Made by a program: the position numbers and the translations under genes
NCBI GenBank assembly: GCA_037903475.1
Contig: JBAJFG010000492.1
Span: 806,001-870,000, forward strand
From: Ancylostoma caninum
Lineage: Eukaryota > Nematoda > Chromadorea > Rhabditida > Ancylostomatidae
Length of the DNA stretch: 64,000 bases
Direction: 5' to 3'
Shown: positions 12,218 through 23,600 of the stretch, piece after piece
Layout: each line of letters opens with the position of its first letter
How positions within the stretch are numbered: the stretch's first letter is position 1
The notes under the pieces: generated by a model
The model's input: only the letters and a program-made list of their open reading frames with translations
Databases searched by the model: none
Told to the model about the DNA's origin: nothing

Positions 12218-12598
12218 TGATTATGGCTGATGGCTCTACAGATGCCAGAAAAAGACTATGTTATCGGCAGGCTGGAGACCGATCATCTGTAAGGTGGCGT
12301 GGAGATCTCCGCATAGATCGCAGGGAGGTGCGATGGCGAGAAACACAGGGGCAAATAAGGTAGCAGGATTGAGCTTCATCATGTCTAGATTGGAGCCAGC
12401 CAGAAACCAGAGCTGCCTCCACACTTTTCTCTATTCGGTACTTATAGACCGCCATTATTTTGGTGTTCGATACAGAAGTAGTATCGAGTAGACCCTCGCA
12501 AGTAACAACAGGTTAGGTCGAGGGTCGTTGGGAAGACATCCTGGAGAGACAGAGATACAGAGAAGCTTGTGTACCCCGAGTCAGGCCGGGACAAACTC
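12218..12598 (+). mobile_element. solo LTR (family L1, copy 1)
   Basis: This block aligns over most of its length with 38620-38926. Shared phrases include ggctgatggc, tgttatcggcaggc, ggagaccgat, ggtggcgtggagatctcc, gtgcgatggcg, cctcgcaagtaa and agcttgtgt. It is flanked on both sides by the 5-bp direct repeat TAATC (12213-12217 and 12599-12603). No internal retrotransposon region is attached, so it is a solo LTR left by recombination. It starts TG; its 3' end reads caaactc where the other copy reads cacaaca. Confidence 0.8.
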
Positions 12599-12833
12599 TA
12601 ATCGTGTCAACACGGGCAGTTCAGATAGTGCTGTCCGGCTCACGCAAGTAGTCGTCACCATCTCTCTTGTGTTCTTATGAAGAGTTGACCTAAGCTCACT
12701 AATGCTAATTCGTGATTTCTAGCATCCATTTGGTTATGGAACCGACCAGGTAGAGTCACCCGTAGAGTGGAATTCAAAGGGATCGGTAGGCCACCATGAT
12801 TTGAAGAAAATCTACTATCACTTGCATCTCTTT

Positions 12834-13302
12834 AAAGGCAGCAGGAGCTGAAATTCTCGACTCTGAGCTGAGCTGCGGGTGGTGAAGTACAGACTCGGCA
12901 CATCATAAATGTGAAACGAACACAGACAATGATGGCTTACCTGCAGAGCGAATGGAACATTCGTCGCGAACGCGCCTGGCCGTGTTCGCGCGCGGACGAG
13001 TTTTCCCCGGAGCGAAAGCCATAGCGGCGCGTGGTTTCGACCAAGTACCGCCATGAAACCCTGTGAATTGAATGCATTTCGTTTTCTCTTTGCGCCAAAC
13101 CACGCACCGCAATGGCTTTTTGCGCCGGGGAAAACTCGTCCGCGCGCGAACACGGCCAGGCGTGTTCGCGACGAATGTTCCATTTTCTCTGCAGGTAAGC
13201 CATAATTGTCTGTGTTCGTTTCACATTTATGATGTGCTGAGTCTGTACTTCATCACCCACAGCTCAGCTCGGAGTCGAGGATTTCAGCTCCTGCTGCCTC
13301 TA
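12834..13302. mobile_element. 469-bp fold-back (palindromic) element
   Basis: Two arms of about 205-210 bp are inverted copies at roughly 93% identity by eye, separated by about 45 bp. The phrase aggcagcaggagctgaaat on the left matches atttcagctcctgctgcct on the right. The GC-rich centre cgcgcgcggacgagttttcc matches ggaaaactcgtccgcgcgcg. Each arm contains ctgcag next to gtaagcc (plus strand of the right arm), which looks like back-to-back splice sites. The open frames here are mirror images of each other and not genes. Confidence 0.85.
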
Positions 13303-14048
13303 ATGGCTCCAGATACTTGTGTGATACTTGTTCTCACTTAAACAGAGACAGCAAGTCAAACACAGCAACAGTTGAACACATCAAGTTCATCCATGATTTT
13401 CGCCGTACTTGTGGACCTTCAGCGTCTTCCTTAAGTGACCGCTTCTGTTATGAGGGTTTTGAAGCTTTGGAACACTCCATAGGCAACGTTCTAGCACACT
13501 TTTAAAGGGCTATAAATCATGCTTACTTGAAGATTGTTGTAGTGCGAGATGACAGCGATCGAACGATTGGTCCTGGGTTGGACTACGACTGAAACCGACG
13601 AGTGAAATAATGAACATAAAAGGCGTAGAAGTTTTGGACTTTAGCAAAAATTTAAGAAGTCCAAAGAAGTACACAAAGCTCGCAAATACTTAAGCAAATT
13701 CGCAGTCTGTACCCGCTGTTTTGGTGCACCCTGAGGGCTTCTCCTGAAGAAAATGGATGCCTTTGAACTCCACTTTCCGAGTGCTTAGCTCAGCTCAAAA
13801 CTGTGGCGAACTGTTACTTATATAAACACATTACCAGGAAGAAGCAGCTACTTTCTTCTTGTGATGCCAATATTCGAAAGGATCCGTTTGGTTCTATGAT
13901 CTGAGCTGAATATCCCTTTTTACTACTGGATAAAGTTGTCATTCAGATTCAACTCGAATCGATTCAGCCATCACTATCCTTGTCAAAGGTACTAGAGAGC
14001 TGCCACCACTCATTGGCCGATTGTCGTCATACTTATTCCTCATTTCCA
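13303..14048. other. no feature recognised
   Basis: No gene, RNA or repeat end seen. Confidence 0.4.
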
Positions 14049-15609
14049 AGAACAGGTTTGACAATGTTGAGAATAGTGTGTATTATGCGGTAGAGATTGT
14101 AGTAGGTTGAGCAGTTATGAATGTCCGTTTGACTCTTTCCAGATTACGTCCTTGTTTCCCTCCAAAATGCTAACGTTTATACAGATCTTTTTCCTAATTT
14201 TTCGATCAACTTCTTGCAAACAGTCTTGCTTTGCAAGATCTAAAATTGACGGTTAATCACGGAGTCATTGTGCAACTGGCTATTCTTTCAGATAATGATG
14301 GAGGGAAAGAACATCATGTGCACTGCCGCTTTCATTGAATGAGTTCCTTCTCACTAATATGCCGTTTTTTTTTCTTCTTTGAGAGAAAGATGCGCAAGTT
14401 ACAACAACTGTGAGGTAAGACTGTACCGTACAGTGAGCGACATTCTAGATGTGTCTATGATTAATGCATAGGAATGCAAACCACTGGTCATTAGCAGAAT
14501 AGGGCCTTCAGGATAGAGTCCCTCTGCGTTACCCACTCCGCTTCGGAATGTCAGAGTCACAGCTATGGTGCACGGTTGGACTGTGGGGATTTTTGGCAGA
14601 ATAACATCACAATCCCACCTGCATACTTATTCAACCAGGAACTCGGAGGTACTCTGTAGGGCATTCAAGAGGCCAATTTAGAACTAACCAGCAATTCCGC
14701 AGAAACTGAAACCAGGATCTAAATCAAATGTAACCTGTTGGTGAAGCCACGATTATGTAAACCAAGTCGGATTCTCAATTCTCAAGGCATTTCAAGATCA
14801 TGAGAACTTGTGGTTATAACCAGCGCAAGCGCAGGTTTGACAAGGTGACAGGCTGGCCATCTAAATATTGAGGAATTATGCATGTCCACTGCATTTGTTT
14901 TTCTTTTTTTTTTCTCCTCCAGTGTCGCTCCTCTAGTGTCCAGGTGGGGCTTGTGTATTCACCAGAAAAAGAACCTCATGGCGCTTCAGGAGGTATACGG
15001 ATTGTTTCGTCTTCTCCAATTCCTTAACTCTGGAAATTGTTTTTAATTGGTACTGCACCTACTCGTTGCTGACCTTCTAAATGTATGAGCCGCCATTAGT
15101 TAAATCCTTCTTCGCAGTGTAAGAGATCGTAACTTATTGGAGCTGTTATGACGTCGAATAGTAGAAACGTCTCTCTTGAACATTCAGACAAAAAACCACA
15201 CTTCAGCGACGATGAGCAGCTTATTCCGTACCCAAATTTTGAGAGTGAGGAACAGAAGCTGACACTGCGTTCGACGTAAATTCCGAAAGAATCTCTCTAT
15301 TACGGCCAAAACTTCACTGCAGATCTTCCTGCACCATAATTAAACCACGTAGACTAGACACCCCATCGTATGGTGGCGAAACAGCGACTAGAAGACTCAT
15401 CCACGACATGGTCCCAGCCACAGGCCGCGAAAATTAACCAGTAAAAAACAGAGGAGTAGGCAGTGAGAAAAAATAGAGAGAAAAAAAGAAAAATAAAAGT
15501 TTTGTTTTTAATTTTAATTCTTCAGTCAAACGGACATTCATAACTCCTCAACCTACTACAATCTCTACCGCATAATACATACTGTTCTCAACATTGTCAA
15601 ACCTGTTCT
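14049..15609. mobile_element. long-TIR DNA element without transposase
   Basis: An 86-bp inverted repeat brackets 1.56 kb: 14049-14134 (agaacaggtttgacaatg ... atgtccgtttgact) and its reverse complement at 15524-15609, differing at only a few positions. No open frame of note lies between them, so it is a non-autonomous or internally replaced DNA transposon. A weaker, partly matching direct copy of the TIR (caggtttgacaa ... gaggaattatgcatgtcc) sits inside at about 14831-14895. No clear target duplication was found. Confidence 0.75.
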
Positions 15610-16332
15610 ATCCTACAGTGTACATACACAGGAGCATACCTAGCGAGTTTCTTTGACGCTTTCTCCTTCTCTTTCCTTCTACTATTATACTACAATAGTT
15701 TCATGGTGACGACAGGTCACCATTCGCATTCATTCATAAGAAAACGAATAAAAGCGATTTGTTCCACTGACTGCTTCCGTAAAATCCTAGTTTAACTAGT
15801 GCATTCGGCCGCAAAGAACATTTGGACCTAAATTTTGCGCTTAGTTCTGCAGAACACATTCTAATACTGCAGAGAAATAAGCCAGGAACCAAGACCAAAC
15901 GTACAATGTTACATGCCCATCCGAACAGAATTCAGGGTGTTATATGTACATGTGGCAAAACCATCATCCCATATTAGGAACGCAAACTGAAGAGTCACTT
16001 CCACCGGACTCTCCTGGGAGGCGATAACTTTGTTGTCCACGGGAGTTCCAAATACATATAGTGTATATATAGTGACGACAACCTTCCGCATGCGATAATA
16101 ACCACTTATTTGTGATTTGGACATGATTATGCGCACCGATTTCTCAGGTAATTACACCTCCGCTAAACATTAGACGCAAGCGATACACAATTCTGCTTCC
16201 TTTTGATAGCTTACTCACTTGCCTTTCAACCTTGCACTTCAAAATTTACTATTTTAGATTATGTGCATGCCAACTGTGGTAAAACCCGCTTCTCAGATTT
16301 TTTTCTTCTATCCTTCTTGCTCAGTTTTCATA
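15610..16332. other. no feature recognised
   Basis: AT-rich, no exon chain seen; 15909-16136 on the minus strand is open but matches nothing known to me. Confidence 0.35.
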
Positions 16333-16482
16333 GGAAGCTCCAAACGTACGTAGACAAGAGTCGAGGTCGCAGCGCGGCTCTCATTGGCAGAGACGTAGGC
16401 GCACTATGCTGAGCTCCCGTGGCTCTGCCCAAGAGAGCCGCGCCGCGGTCCTGACTCTTGACTGCGTCCGTCTGGAGTTCTC
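16333..16482. repeat. 150-bp imperfect palindrome
   Basis: The left arm (acaagagtcgaggtcgc, gcgcggctctcattggcagag) pairs with the right arm (ctctgcccaagagagccgcgc, gcggtcctgactcttgactg). The pairing extends outward to gctccaaacgtac and its partner. It is a fold-back MITE fragment or a strong hairpin; an RNA role cannot be judged from sequence. Confidence 0.65.
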
Positions 16483-18015
16483 TGTACGTATCATTTGACA
16501 GTGGTGAGGGAGTTAAAATGTGTGAGTTCTCCCGGAAACGGAACTAATGGGGTATCTGGGCAATCACTTTGACTGGTTTCTAGTTGTTTTTCTTCACATA
16601 TGTAAGTGATCAGTGATCTCCTAACTCGGTCGGTGGGGTATTCTGTCGAGTGAAAATAGAATATTCGGAGCTGCTAGCCAGGCTACTCATCTATCTTTTT
16701 TGAGGCTAACGTTTAAGCGTTGTCGCCTTTGTCAAAGGCTGGATAGTATATTACATAAGTGCTTTACCGGTTCAAACGCTACATATTTTACAAGATCCCT
16801 TTCTCCCAGTCTCTAAGTGCAAAAACAACATCGCAAACGCAGAATAAGTAAAGCTCATCTTAATTGGTGACACGGTTGTGGAATAAATGGACAACGAACA
16901 CCAAAATCCGTGCCCCTAGGGGCAAACCTGCAGAGGTTTTCATACAAGGCGAGCTCGTTGGTGATAGTGATGCAATCATCTTTTCTGTTCATCCTTGGAC
17001 TTTTGGTACTAATCCAAAATACTTCCACAAGTTCTACGGCGTACAAATTGAACTCTAGCGACAAGATTGGTCTCATGAAATCCGATGTATCGGACACATG
17101 ACTCATCCTCACATCCAGTTACCTCTGTGGAGAGTAAGAGGTTCGACATGAGCATTGATGCGTTATTCTTAGCCTTAATTAGCATTATTCTTAGTCTTAG
17201 GCTTCGTTGGACCCGAATCACGGGTCAGTTGCAAAAAGCAACACTGCATTTCCGACAGGCAAGTACGCTGTATTCACAAGTTCATTCACAAGGAACGTCT
17301 AAAGCGCGAAACACAACTCTCTCTCTGTTTTTATCTCTGCATAATCACCTTTACCTAGTGTAGCTCAAATGGTTAGCAAAGCATATGTGTTAGCGAACCA
17401 CCAAACCTTACTGCACCGCGATGCAGTCCAAAGAACTCTGTTACTGAAAACTCTGAAAACTGTTACTCTAATTTGGATTTCAGAGTTTTCATGGCACAAC
17501 TTCCCATGAATGTCTAAAGCGGTGGAGGTTTCTCATTTCACCTATTTCGTTTTCACATGTTAGCTCTGAAAAGCATGAGGCAGTTTTTCACACGGACTCA
17601 AAAATGATGATAATCACTAGCGAGCCAACGGCAACGTCTTCTTGACAAGTCTCGAAGGCCTATATCGACAATGATAGAGTGACACTCGAAATCCAAAGGA
17701 GATTATTGTTGCTGCAAAAGTAGTTAACTCTCCCTCTCGGAAATCTCCCCGATCTAACAGCTTCTCCGTTCAAAAAATTATCAATGCCATAGAAAAGTTT
17801 CATGATAAAAAAAGAGGTAAGATTTATTTAAGAATGTAGCCTATTTGCCCGTTTGGTTCCATTACCACATACGGGTAAATAGGTTTAAAAAATAGGCCCT
17901 CCCAGGAACTCGTCAGTACGATAAGCATAATAAGAACTTACCGTGTGTTGTCTTTCTTCTTACTCAATGTGAGCTATACAACATAAAATATGTTATATAT
18001 GTATACTTGTCAGTC
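16483..18015. other. no gene recognised
   Basis: Frames at 16855-17112 (minus) and 16864-17101 (plus) overlap on opposite strands and show no family signature. Nothing else is supported. Confidence 0.35.
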
Positions 18016-18720
18016 TTAAGGGTGTACTTTGAAACCCCTCTGACAAATTACCCGTGGGTGACTAGCCCTCCTGGAGTCCCGTGCCTGGTTAAAAGTTTGA
18101 TTTTTGGTTGGGTAAACGGAAACCCGTGATGACCCAGGTGATGATGCGAGGTTAAAAGATGAGGAGCTAACCCTAGTCCCACTAAAAATCGGCCCGGAGT
18201 AAAGGGCTTGCGCTTCTCCACCCAGTCGCCTGTCGGTAGAGCGACCCGTGGTTTGAGTAGTGCTAGGAGATGACGATGGCAAGGGTTCCCCAGCCCCAGA
18301 GGGTTGATGGGTCCTACGAATCCTTCGATCTCTTCTCAGCTTGCCCGGGGCGAGAGCGCGCCCGGTGAATCCATCACTACCGGCAGGAGTGACAGCTTCC
18401 GCCCTTCGGGGAGTTTCCCCGCCTTGGCGAGAACCGCCACTATTCCCGACAACTGGGTCCCGAGCATCTCCGCTCTGCAGCGTAATCCGCTCCATGGTGA
18501 AACTTTTAAACTTACCCTGTTAGAGGAGTCGCCTCGCTCAAACACCGAATTCAATGGAGACCAACGGCTTCTCAGATCACAGATGCTACCAGACCGCTTG
18601 CTTTCTGACGCAGCCTGGAAAACAGAGGGATTTGCGAGGAAACCGGAGTTTCGAACTCCACTTAAGCACAACGAGCACAAAAATGCTATGACAGCAATAA
18701 TGTTTTACTAAGTAATCGCG
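18016..18720. other. GC-rich block, possible retroelement 5' region
   Basis: The block is markedly richer in G and C than its flanks and open on both strands (18304-18711 plus; 18016-18495 and 18336-18680 minus). I recognise no domain. Such blocks can be the 5' part of a LINE, but nothing in the window proves it. No target duplication or terminal repeat was found. Confidence 0.3.
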
Positions 18721-19610
18721 GCCTAGACCGTTCGAAAACCCAATGGACCACACTAGTTAGTTACAGCTTTTATTAACGCTTTGAAGCAGGCTATACTAGA
18801 GCTTCAAGAGAGATGCGTTCGGTGTATATGATGAATGAGGAATTAAATATATGAGGATAAGTGAACAAATAAAATAAGTGAATAAAACAGGAAGAAATAA
18901 GTGTACCACTCAAGTGAGTAAATAGGAGGATTAAATAGGAATAAATAACTCAAACTGTTTACACTCTATTTACAAATGAGGCACAAGTGTGCGCCGGCCC
19001 CGTGATAGGAGATCACGGGCAGGAACTGAGCAATCTAAGTGGGGTGGGAATTTCCCCAGCGCTCTAACGGACTCTAACGCGGTTGCGATGACGCTACAGC
19101 TATGCTTACGCCAACGCCTACGCTGACGCTGCGCAGTTACCCCGATTATGCTAGCAGGTAAGACTCAGGGTTACGTTAACGTCACCACTTTAGTTGATAA
19201 TAGAAAAGATCCAACTCCCTCTCTTACACGGGCTATTGGCACGGTGTATAAGATCGGTTGGAGAGTCCTCCCTAGCTACGCGAAATCCGCCGGGGCTTGC
19301 GAGACCGCAAGGATGAACTCAGAGGCTGTACTTCTACGGCCAGTCGAAATAAGGCCGTTATGGTAGTACACTGCTTGAAATGCACTGAAGTTCAGTCCAG
19401 TCAGTCTACTCAGTCCTTCGTGCGCACGTCCAAATGATCGCGAGTCGAGTCCAAGCCTCCAAGCGATTGACTGATCGACTCCTTGACTGATCGAGCGATT
19501 GATCTGCCTATTGCCTCGCCTCGAGGCGCCCTGGAAACGCCCGGTTAGGGTGCCGTGAGAGAGTGCAGCGGTGCGAGAGTCCGTCAGATAGTTAAAGGAA
19601 TTTCGCACGC
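18721..19610. other. no gene recognised
   Basis: Includes a small inverted pair cccgtgatagga / gatcacggg near 19000 and a run of acgccnacgcn-like words near 19110. No gene is supported. Confidence 0.35.
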
Positions 19611-20176
19611 TTTTCCACAGTATGACATACTGTCAGAACACTCGGGTACATGAGTGAAACACACGGAAATGTTCGAATTTGAGGTATTTCGACCAGAAAC
19701 ACTCTATTTTGATGGAATTTTGCATTTTCCACTGTATGACACACTGTCAGAACACTTGATCCATGGGTAAAATACACACAAATGTTTGAATTTGAGGTAT
19801 TTCGACCATAAACGCTCTATTTTGATGGAAATTGTATTTTCCACAGTATGACACACTGGCAGAACACTCACTCACATGGGTAAAATACACACAAATGTTT
19901 GAATTTGAGGTATTTTGACCACAAACACTCTATTTTGATGGAATTTTGCATTTTTCACTGTATGACACACTGTCAGAACACTCGATCACATGCGTGTAAT
20001 TCACACAGATGTTCGAATTTTAGGTATTTCGACCAGAAACACTCTATTTTGATGGAATTTTCATTTTCCACAGTATGACATACTGTCAGAACACTCGATC
20101 ACATGAGCAAAATACACACAAATGTTTGGATTTTAGGTATTTCGACCACAAACACTCTATTTTGATGGAATTTTTC
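19611..20176. repeat. tandem array, five ~113-bp units
   Basis: Units start with ttttccac(a/t)gtatgaca at 19611, 19725, 19837, about 19951 and 20064. Each continues through ctgtcagaacactc, aaatgtt(c/t)gaatttgaggtatttcgacc and actctattttgatggaa. The copies are about 85-90% alike by eye. It is a satellite-like block without coding capacity. Confidence 0.92.
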
Positions 20177-20874
20177 AATCCTCTTATATAAATCATGGTA
20201 GTGCAACAAAATTTTTTAGAGCGCAGGCGTAGGGGAAGAGCACGTGATCGCACGCTTTTGCCGTTAGGCTCGATTATATGTAGACTGTGGCTCGCGTGGA
20301 TGCGCAGCTGACGGGGTATTCGGCCGATGTTTCGTCATAGGTGCATAGACGTGGTGGAAGTCGGGTGCATTCGGAATTTCGCGGTGGGACCAGTGGCTAG
20401 CGGTCTCGAGCCCTCCGGGCGAGACAGTGTTTGCAACGTTTTGACGATGTATTGAAGCAATGTAAAGCAATGTACGGAGCAGAGTAGCCCCTCTGATGGA
20501 ACTTTGTCAGTAACTGCACTCAATCTTGGAACGCTGGACGACAATCAGCTTGAAAGGATGAGAGGAAGCCGTAGCGATAGGACTCACTTGGTTTCCTCAT
20601 GTCGGATGTGCTCTTTGCGCACCTCTCATCATTGAGGTTCATGGGGATTATGCAGATTGAGGATCCTTCTGTTCTTAAGGAGGGCAGTACACTCAAATAA
20701 ACAGGATGAACGAACGAAAAACACGTCATATAAGTCTTTGAGACATTTTCTGGAACCATTTGTGCAATTGGTCAGACTTTCTAAATATTTCCTAACTTTC
20801 TTCCATTTTTTTTCAAGATTTACAAAGAGTGCGGGTGCACTGATAACGTACTGATATGCCGGGCACTTAGTTCA
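20177..20874. other. no gene recognised
   Basis: A moderately GC-rich piece at 20260-20480 is open on the minus strand but shows no domain; it may be an interspersed repeat. The remainder shows nothing. Confidence 0.3.
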
Positions 20875-21245
20875 GAAAAACATCAGGATAGGTGTTCACC
20901 AATCGAGAAAGGGTCCGCCGTGGCCCAATAGTGGGAAAACGCCAGGATGCGGGTCCATCGATGGAGAATGGGTCCGCAGGGGGCTCAACATTGGGGAAAG
21001 CGCTGGAACACGATTGACCCAATAGTGTGAGGAACGCCAGGATACAGACCCATGAATGGAGAATGGGTCTTCCCTGGTCCAAAAGTGAGGAAAGTGCCTG
21101 GATACGGTTGCGCGGATAGAAAGTGGGTCCTCGTGATTCCCATTAGTGGGAAAAACGCCAGCATACGGGTCCACGGATGGAGAATGGGTCCGCCGTGGCC
21201 CAATAGTGGGGGAAAACATCAAGATGCACGTCTACCGGTGGAGTA
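20875..21245. repeat. minisatellite, about six ~60-bp units
   Basis: The unit contains aacgccaggatgcgggtcca, tggagaatgggtcc and ggcccaatagtggg. Copies begin near 20931, 20994, 21027, 21086, 21146 and 21207; they are quite diverged and one is shortened. The period is nearly a multiple of three, so long but meaningless proline- and histidine-rich frames run through it on the minus strand. Confidence 0.88.
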
Positions 21246-21789
21246 GGGGCACGCTACGCACTCATTTGTGTCTCAGTCGACCACCTCTTCTTCCTCCCTC
21301 TATGTTGAAGCAGAAGCTCATCAGTTGGACCGTCTCAGCAACATGAAGCTTGAATCATTTCAGGTGATTATTCGCACGGCATTGGTTACACTGTGTTATT
21401 CATAAATACTAAAGCCATGTGGAAGATACTCCTGCGCAGAGTTGAAAGTGGCCGCTCATAATGGGTCCATAGGCATGTAAGAAATGTGATAAAGAAAGAG
21501 TAGGTATTATCAGTGCATCGGAAAATAGCTTTACATGTAGGTGCGTGATTATGAATTTGCAAACAAGGCTAGGATCGCATGAAGACTCGAAGCCTGACCA
21601 GGCGGCCAGGCCCGTAGAATATATGCAACTCATAAGAAGGATTTTGTATTTGAGCTCAGTTAATAATTAGTTTTGCTTATTTGCTAATTTTCTAAGCATT
21701 TCGCACGTGTGAAGCTTTTGCACATACCTCAAGTGACTGCCTCACCCCACTTTCTAGCGTCCCGAAGGGGCGCAAGTCTTACAATATCT
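21246..21789. other. no feature recognised
   Basis: No gene or repeat end seen. Confidence 0.4.
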
Positions 21790-21797
21790 ATGTACTC

Positions 21798-22065
21798 CAG
21801 TGGCGGACGCAGGGGGGGGGCGGCGCCCCCCGAGAATGGGTCGCCAAATTTTCGAAATTACTTTACAATACAAATAAAAATCTTGTGTTAGTTTATTTTT
21901 AATTGTTTATTTTTATTATTATTTTTAATATATTTTTTATTTATTGTTTATTATTATAATTAATATTATTATTAATTTTATTTTCCGTCTGGGTCCCCAA
22001 AACGGCGGAGACCCCACTTTTCTTCCCACGCCCCCCCTCCCGCCCACTTTCTGCGTCCGCCACTG
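21798..22065. mobile_element. hAT-type MITE with perfect 8-bp duplication
   Basis: The element starts cagtggcggacgcag and ends with the exact reverse complement ctgcgtccgccactg. It is flanked by the 8-bp direct repeat atgtactc at 21790-21797 and 22066-22073. An 8-bp duplication with CAGTGGCGGA-type ends is the hAT superfamily hallmark. It is 268 bp; the G- and C-rich ends surround an AT-rich core, and there is no coding sequence. Confidence 0.93.
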
Positions 22066-22098
22066 ATGTACTCATATGTTTACTTAATTATTTAATTA

Positions 22099-22427
22099 CT
22101 AGACGCATACCCGGCTTCGCTCGGGAGTTTTATCACCCTCGGCGTTTAACATGGATGCGGGTTGTTAGTGGTACTAATACATTGATTAGAACTGCTCATC
22201 ATTTCGGTGATCAGCATGCTAAACAATTTCAGTAATCCTTTTTCCCACGCATGGAAACGAAAAACTCGACAATTCCGCTACTTTCGTGTTTAGCGTATCA
22301 AAAATGTCTCAATACACATGTACCAACCGTCTCCGTGTAAAAACAAGGTTGTCATATCCGTTTTCAGTGTATTGAGGAACCTTATTAGGCATGTATTCAC
22401 CAGTCAGTGGGCAGTCGGGTGCGGCTC
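22099..22427 (-). mobile_element. Helitron 3' end fragment
   Basis: Read on the minus strand the element ends with a hairpin (cccgagcgaagccggg), then tatgcgt, then CTAG followed by a T. This is the Helitron-superfamily 3' signature: a short hairpin about 11-12 bp before CTRR, inserted before T. It matches the end of the complete copy at 41501-42459 and contains one unit of that copy's internal repeat (ggttgtcatatccgttttcag at about 22348). The 5' part is missing. Confidence 0.75.
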
Positions 22428-23600
22428 TGTCTGAACTGCCGCAGTTCTATTCGCTACTCAGAGATTCCGGGACGACAAACGCAGCCCGAACACGTTTCAA
22501 CAGCAGTTACACCGCGAGGTGAAAGCTTATTTCGTCGCCCCACGAGCTGCATTCGCCCCTAGAAGGCTGTGTTTCGGGGGCGATGAACTGGTTTGCATGT
22601 CTCAAACCTAGGATCGCAGCTCAATCTGGGCACAGGGCTGTGTTCGTACTGCACACTTGGGTAAGTGGATGCTTACCCAAGCTCGTCCAAAAATAATCAT
22701 TGCACTGGGCCACGGTTTTACCCGGGTCTCAGCCAGCCTGACGAGTCTCGCTGGGCTCCCCTTGTCTCCGCCGGAGCGGAGACGCGACTAAACTTTGATG
22801 CTCAACCAGCAGCTTATATACACCTCCCAGGGGGCGTGTCGCCACGTGGCAAGGAGCAGGTAGAACGCAGGTTGAACTGCACCACAGTTCATCGGGCAAA
22901 AAACGCAGCCGGAACACGGTGTTTACTGCTCTTAGCAGCCCAACTGCAGCAGCTCCTCCTTTAGCAGCAGCCGCTGTATTCCTCTTCGATTGGGCGGAGA
23001 CTTGCAGTTGTTGCTGCGTTCGACCTATTCGATTCTCTGAGTAGTTATTTCCCACTCTTCGAACAGTTTCTGGTGATTCAGTACGCCTGTGGTCGCTGGT
23101 TAACCCCTGGGCCGGTAGTAATCCACCCCGCAAGTTGCCAACTCGCGGTGGCACCAGGGTGCGACATCAGTGGCAGCCGGAACGGTGCGGAGGCACCTCA
23201 ATCAATAAAAACTCCTGAATTTTGCAACTTCACCTCACACGGGTACTATCCCTGTGACCTTGTTTTACCCCCAAGTACAGTGTTCAGATGTCCTTGTTTC
23301 AAACAGCCGTGCGCAAATATTCGGAAACTCCAGCTGCCTACGAGATCGCGACCTCCTTGGGCGCCACCAAAGCTGCCACCTTAAGGTGGCAACGTAGGTG
23401 GCAGCAGGCGAGTGCGACGAGAGAGTGTGTAAGGAGAGAGGTTTCCCCGTCGGCAGGTCGGACATGCCTTAGGGCATGTCCGAGGTCGTACCTCGTCGGG
23501 AACTTCAACCGTGGTCGCAACCAAAGTTTCAACCGTAGTTCTTGCCTGCACGAACTTGCTCTTCAGTTTCCTGAGTTCTGAAACCTAATCAGATGAAACT
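22428..23600. repeat. composite GC-rich repeat cluster with promoter-like block
   Basis: The part at about 22693-22850 is a diverged relative of 46985-47130. Both share the phrases acagttttaaccgggcctcag (one form), gtctccgcc ... cggagac, cttataTAC and a ccacgtggcaa / catatggcaa motif in the same order. A perfect 10-bp-stem hairpin (cggacatgcc ttag ggcatgtccg) lies at 23459-23482, and a gccaccttaaggtggc palindrome at about 23374-23389. The phrase ggtagtaatccaccccgcaa (about 23116) recurs inverted at about 24550. Open frames here are not supported as genes. Confidence 0.5.

Noticed and set aside
18304..18711. 136-codon GC-rich plus-strand frame.
   Set aside because: Both strands are open over the same stretch and no domain is visible, so coding cannot be claimed.
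19611..20176. Regularly spaced repeats considered as CRISPR-like.
   Set aside because: Units are contiguous, 113 bp long and diverged, with no spacers; the genome is eukaryotic.
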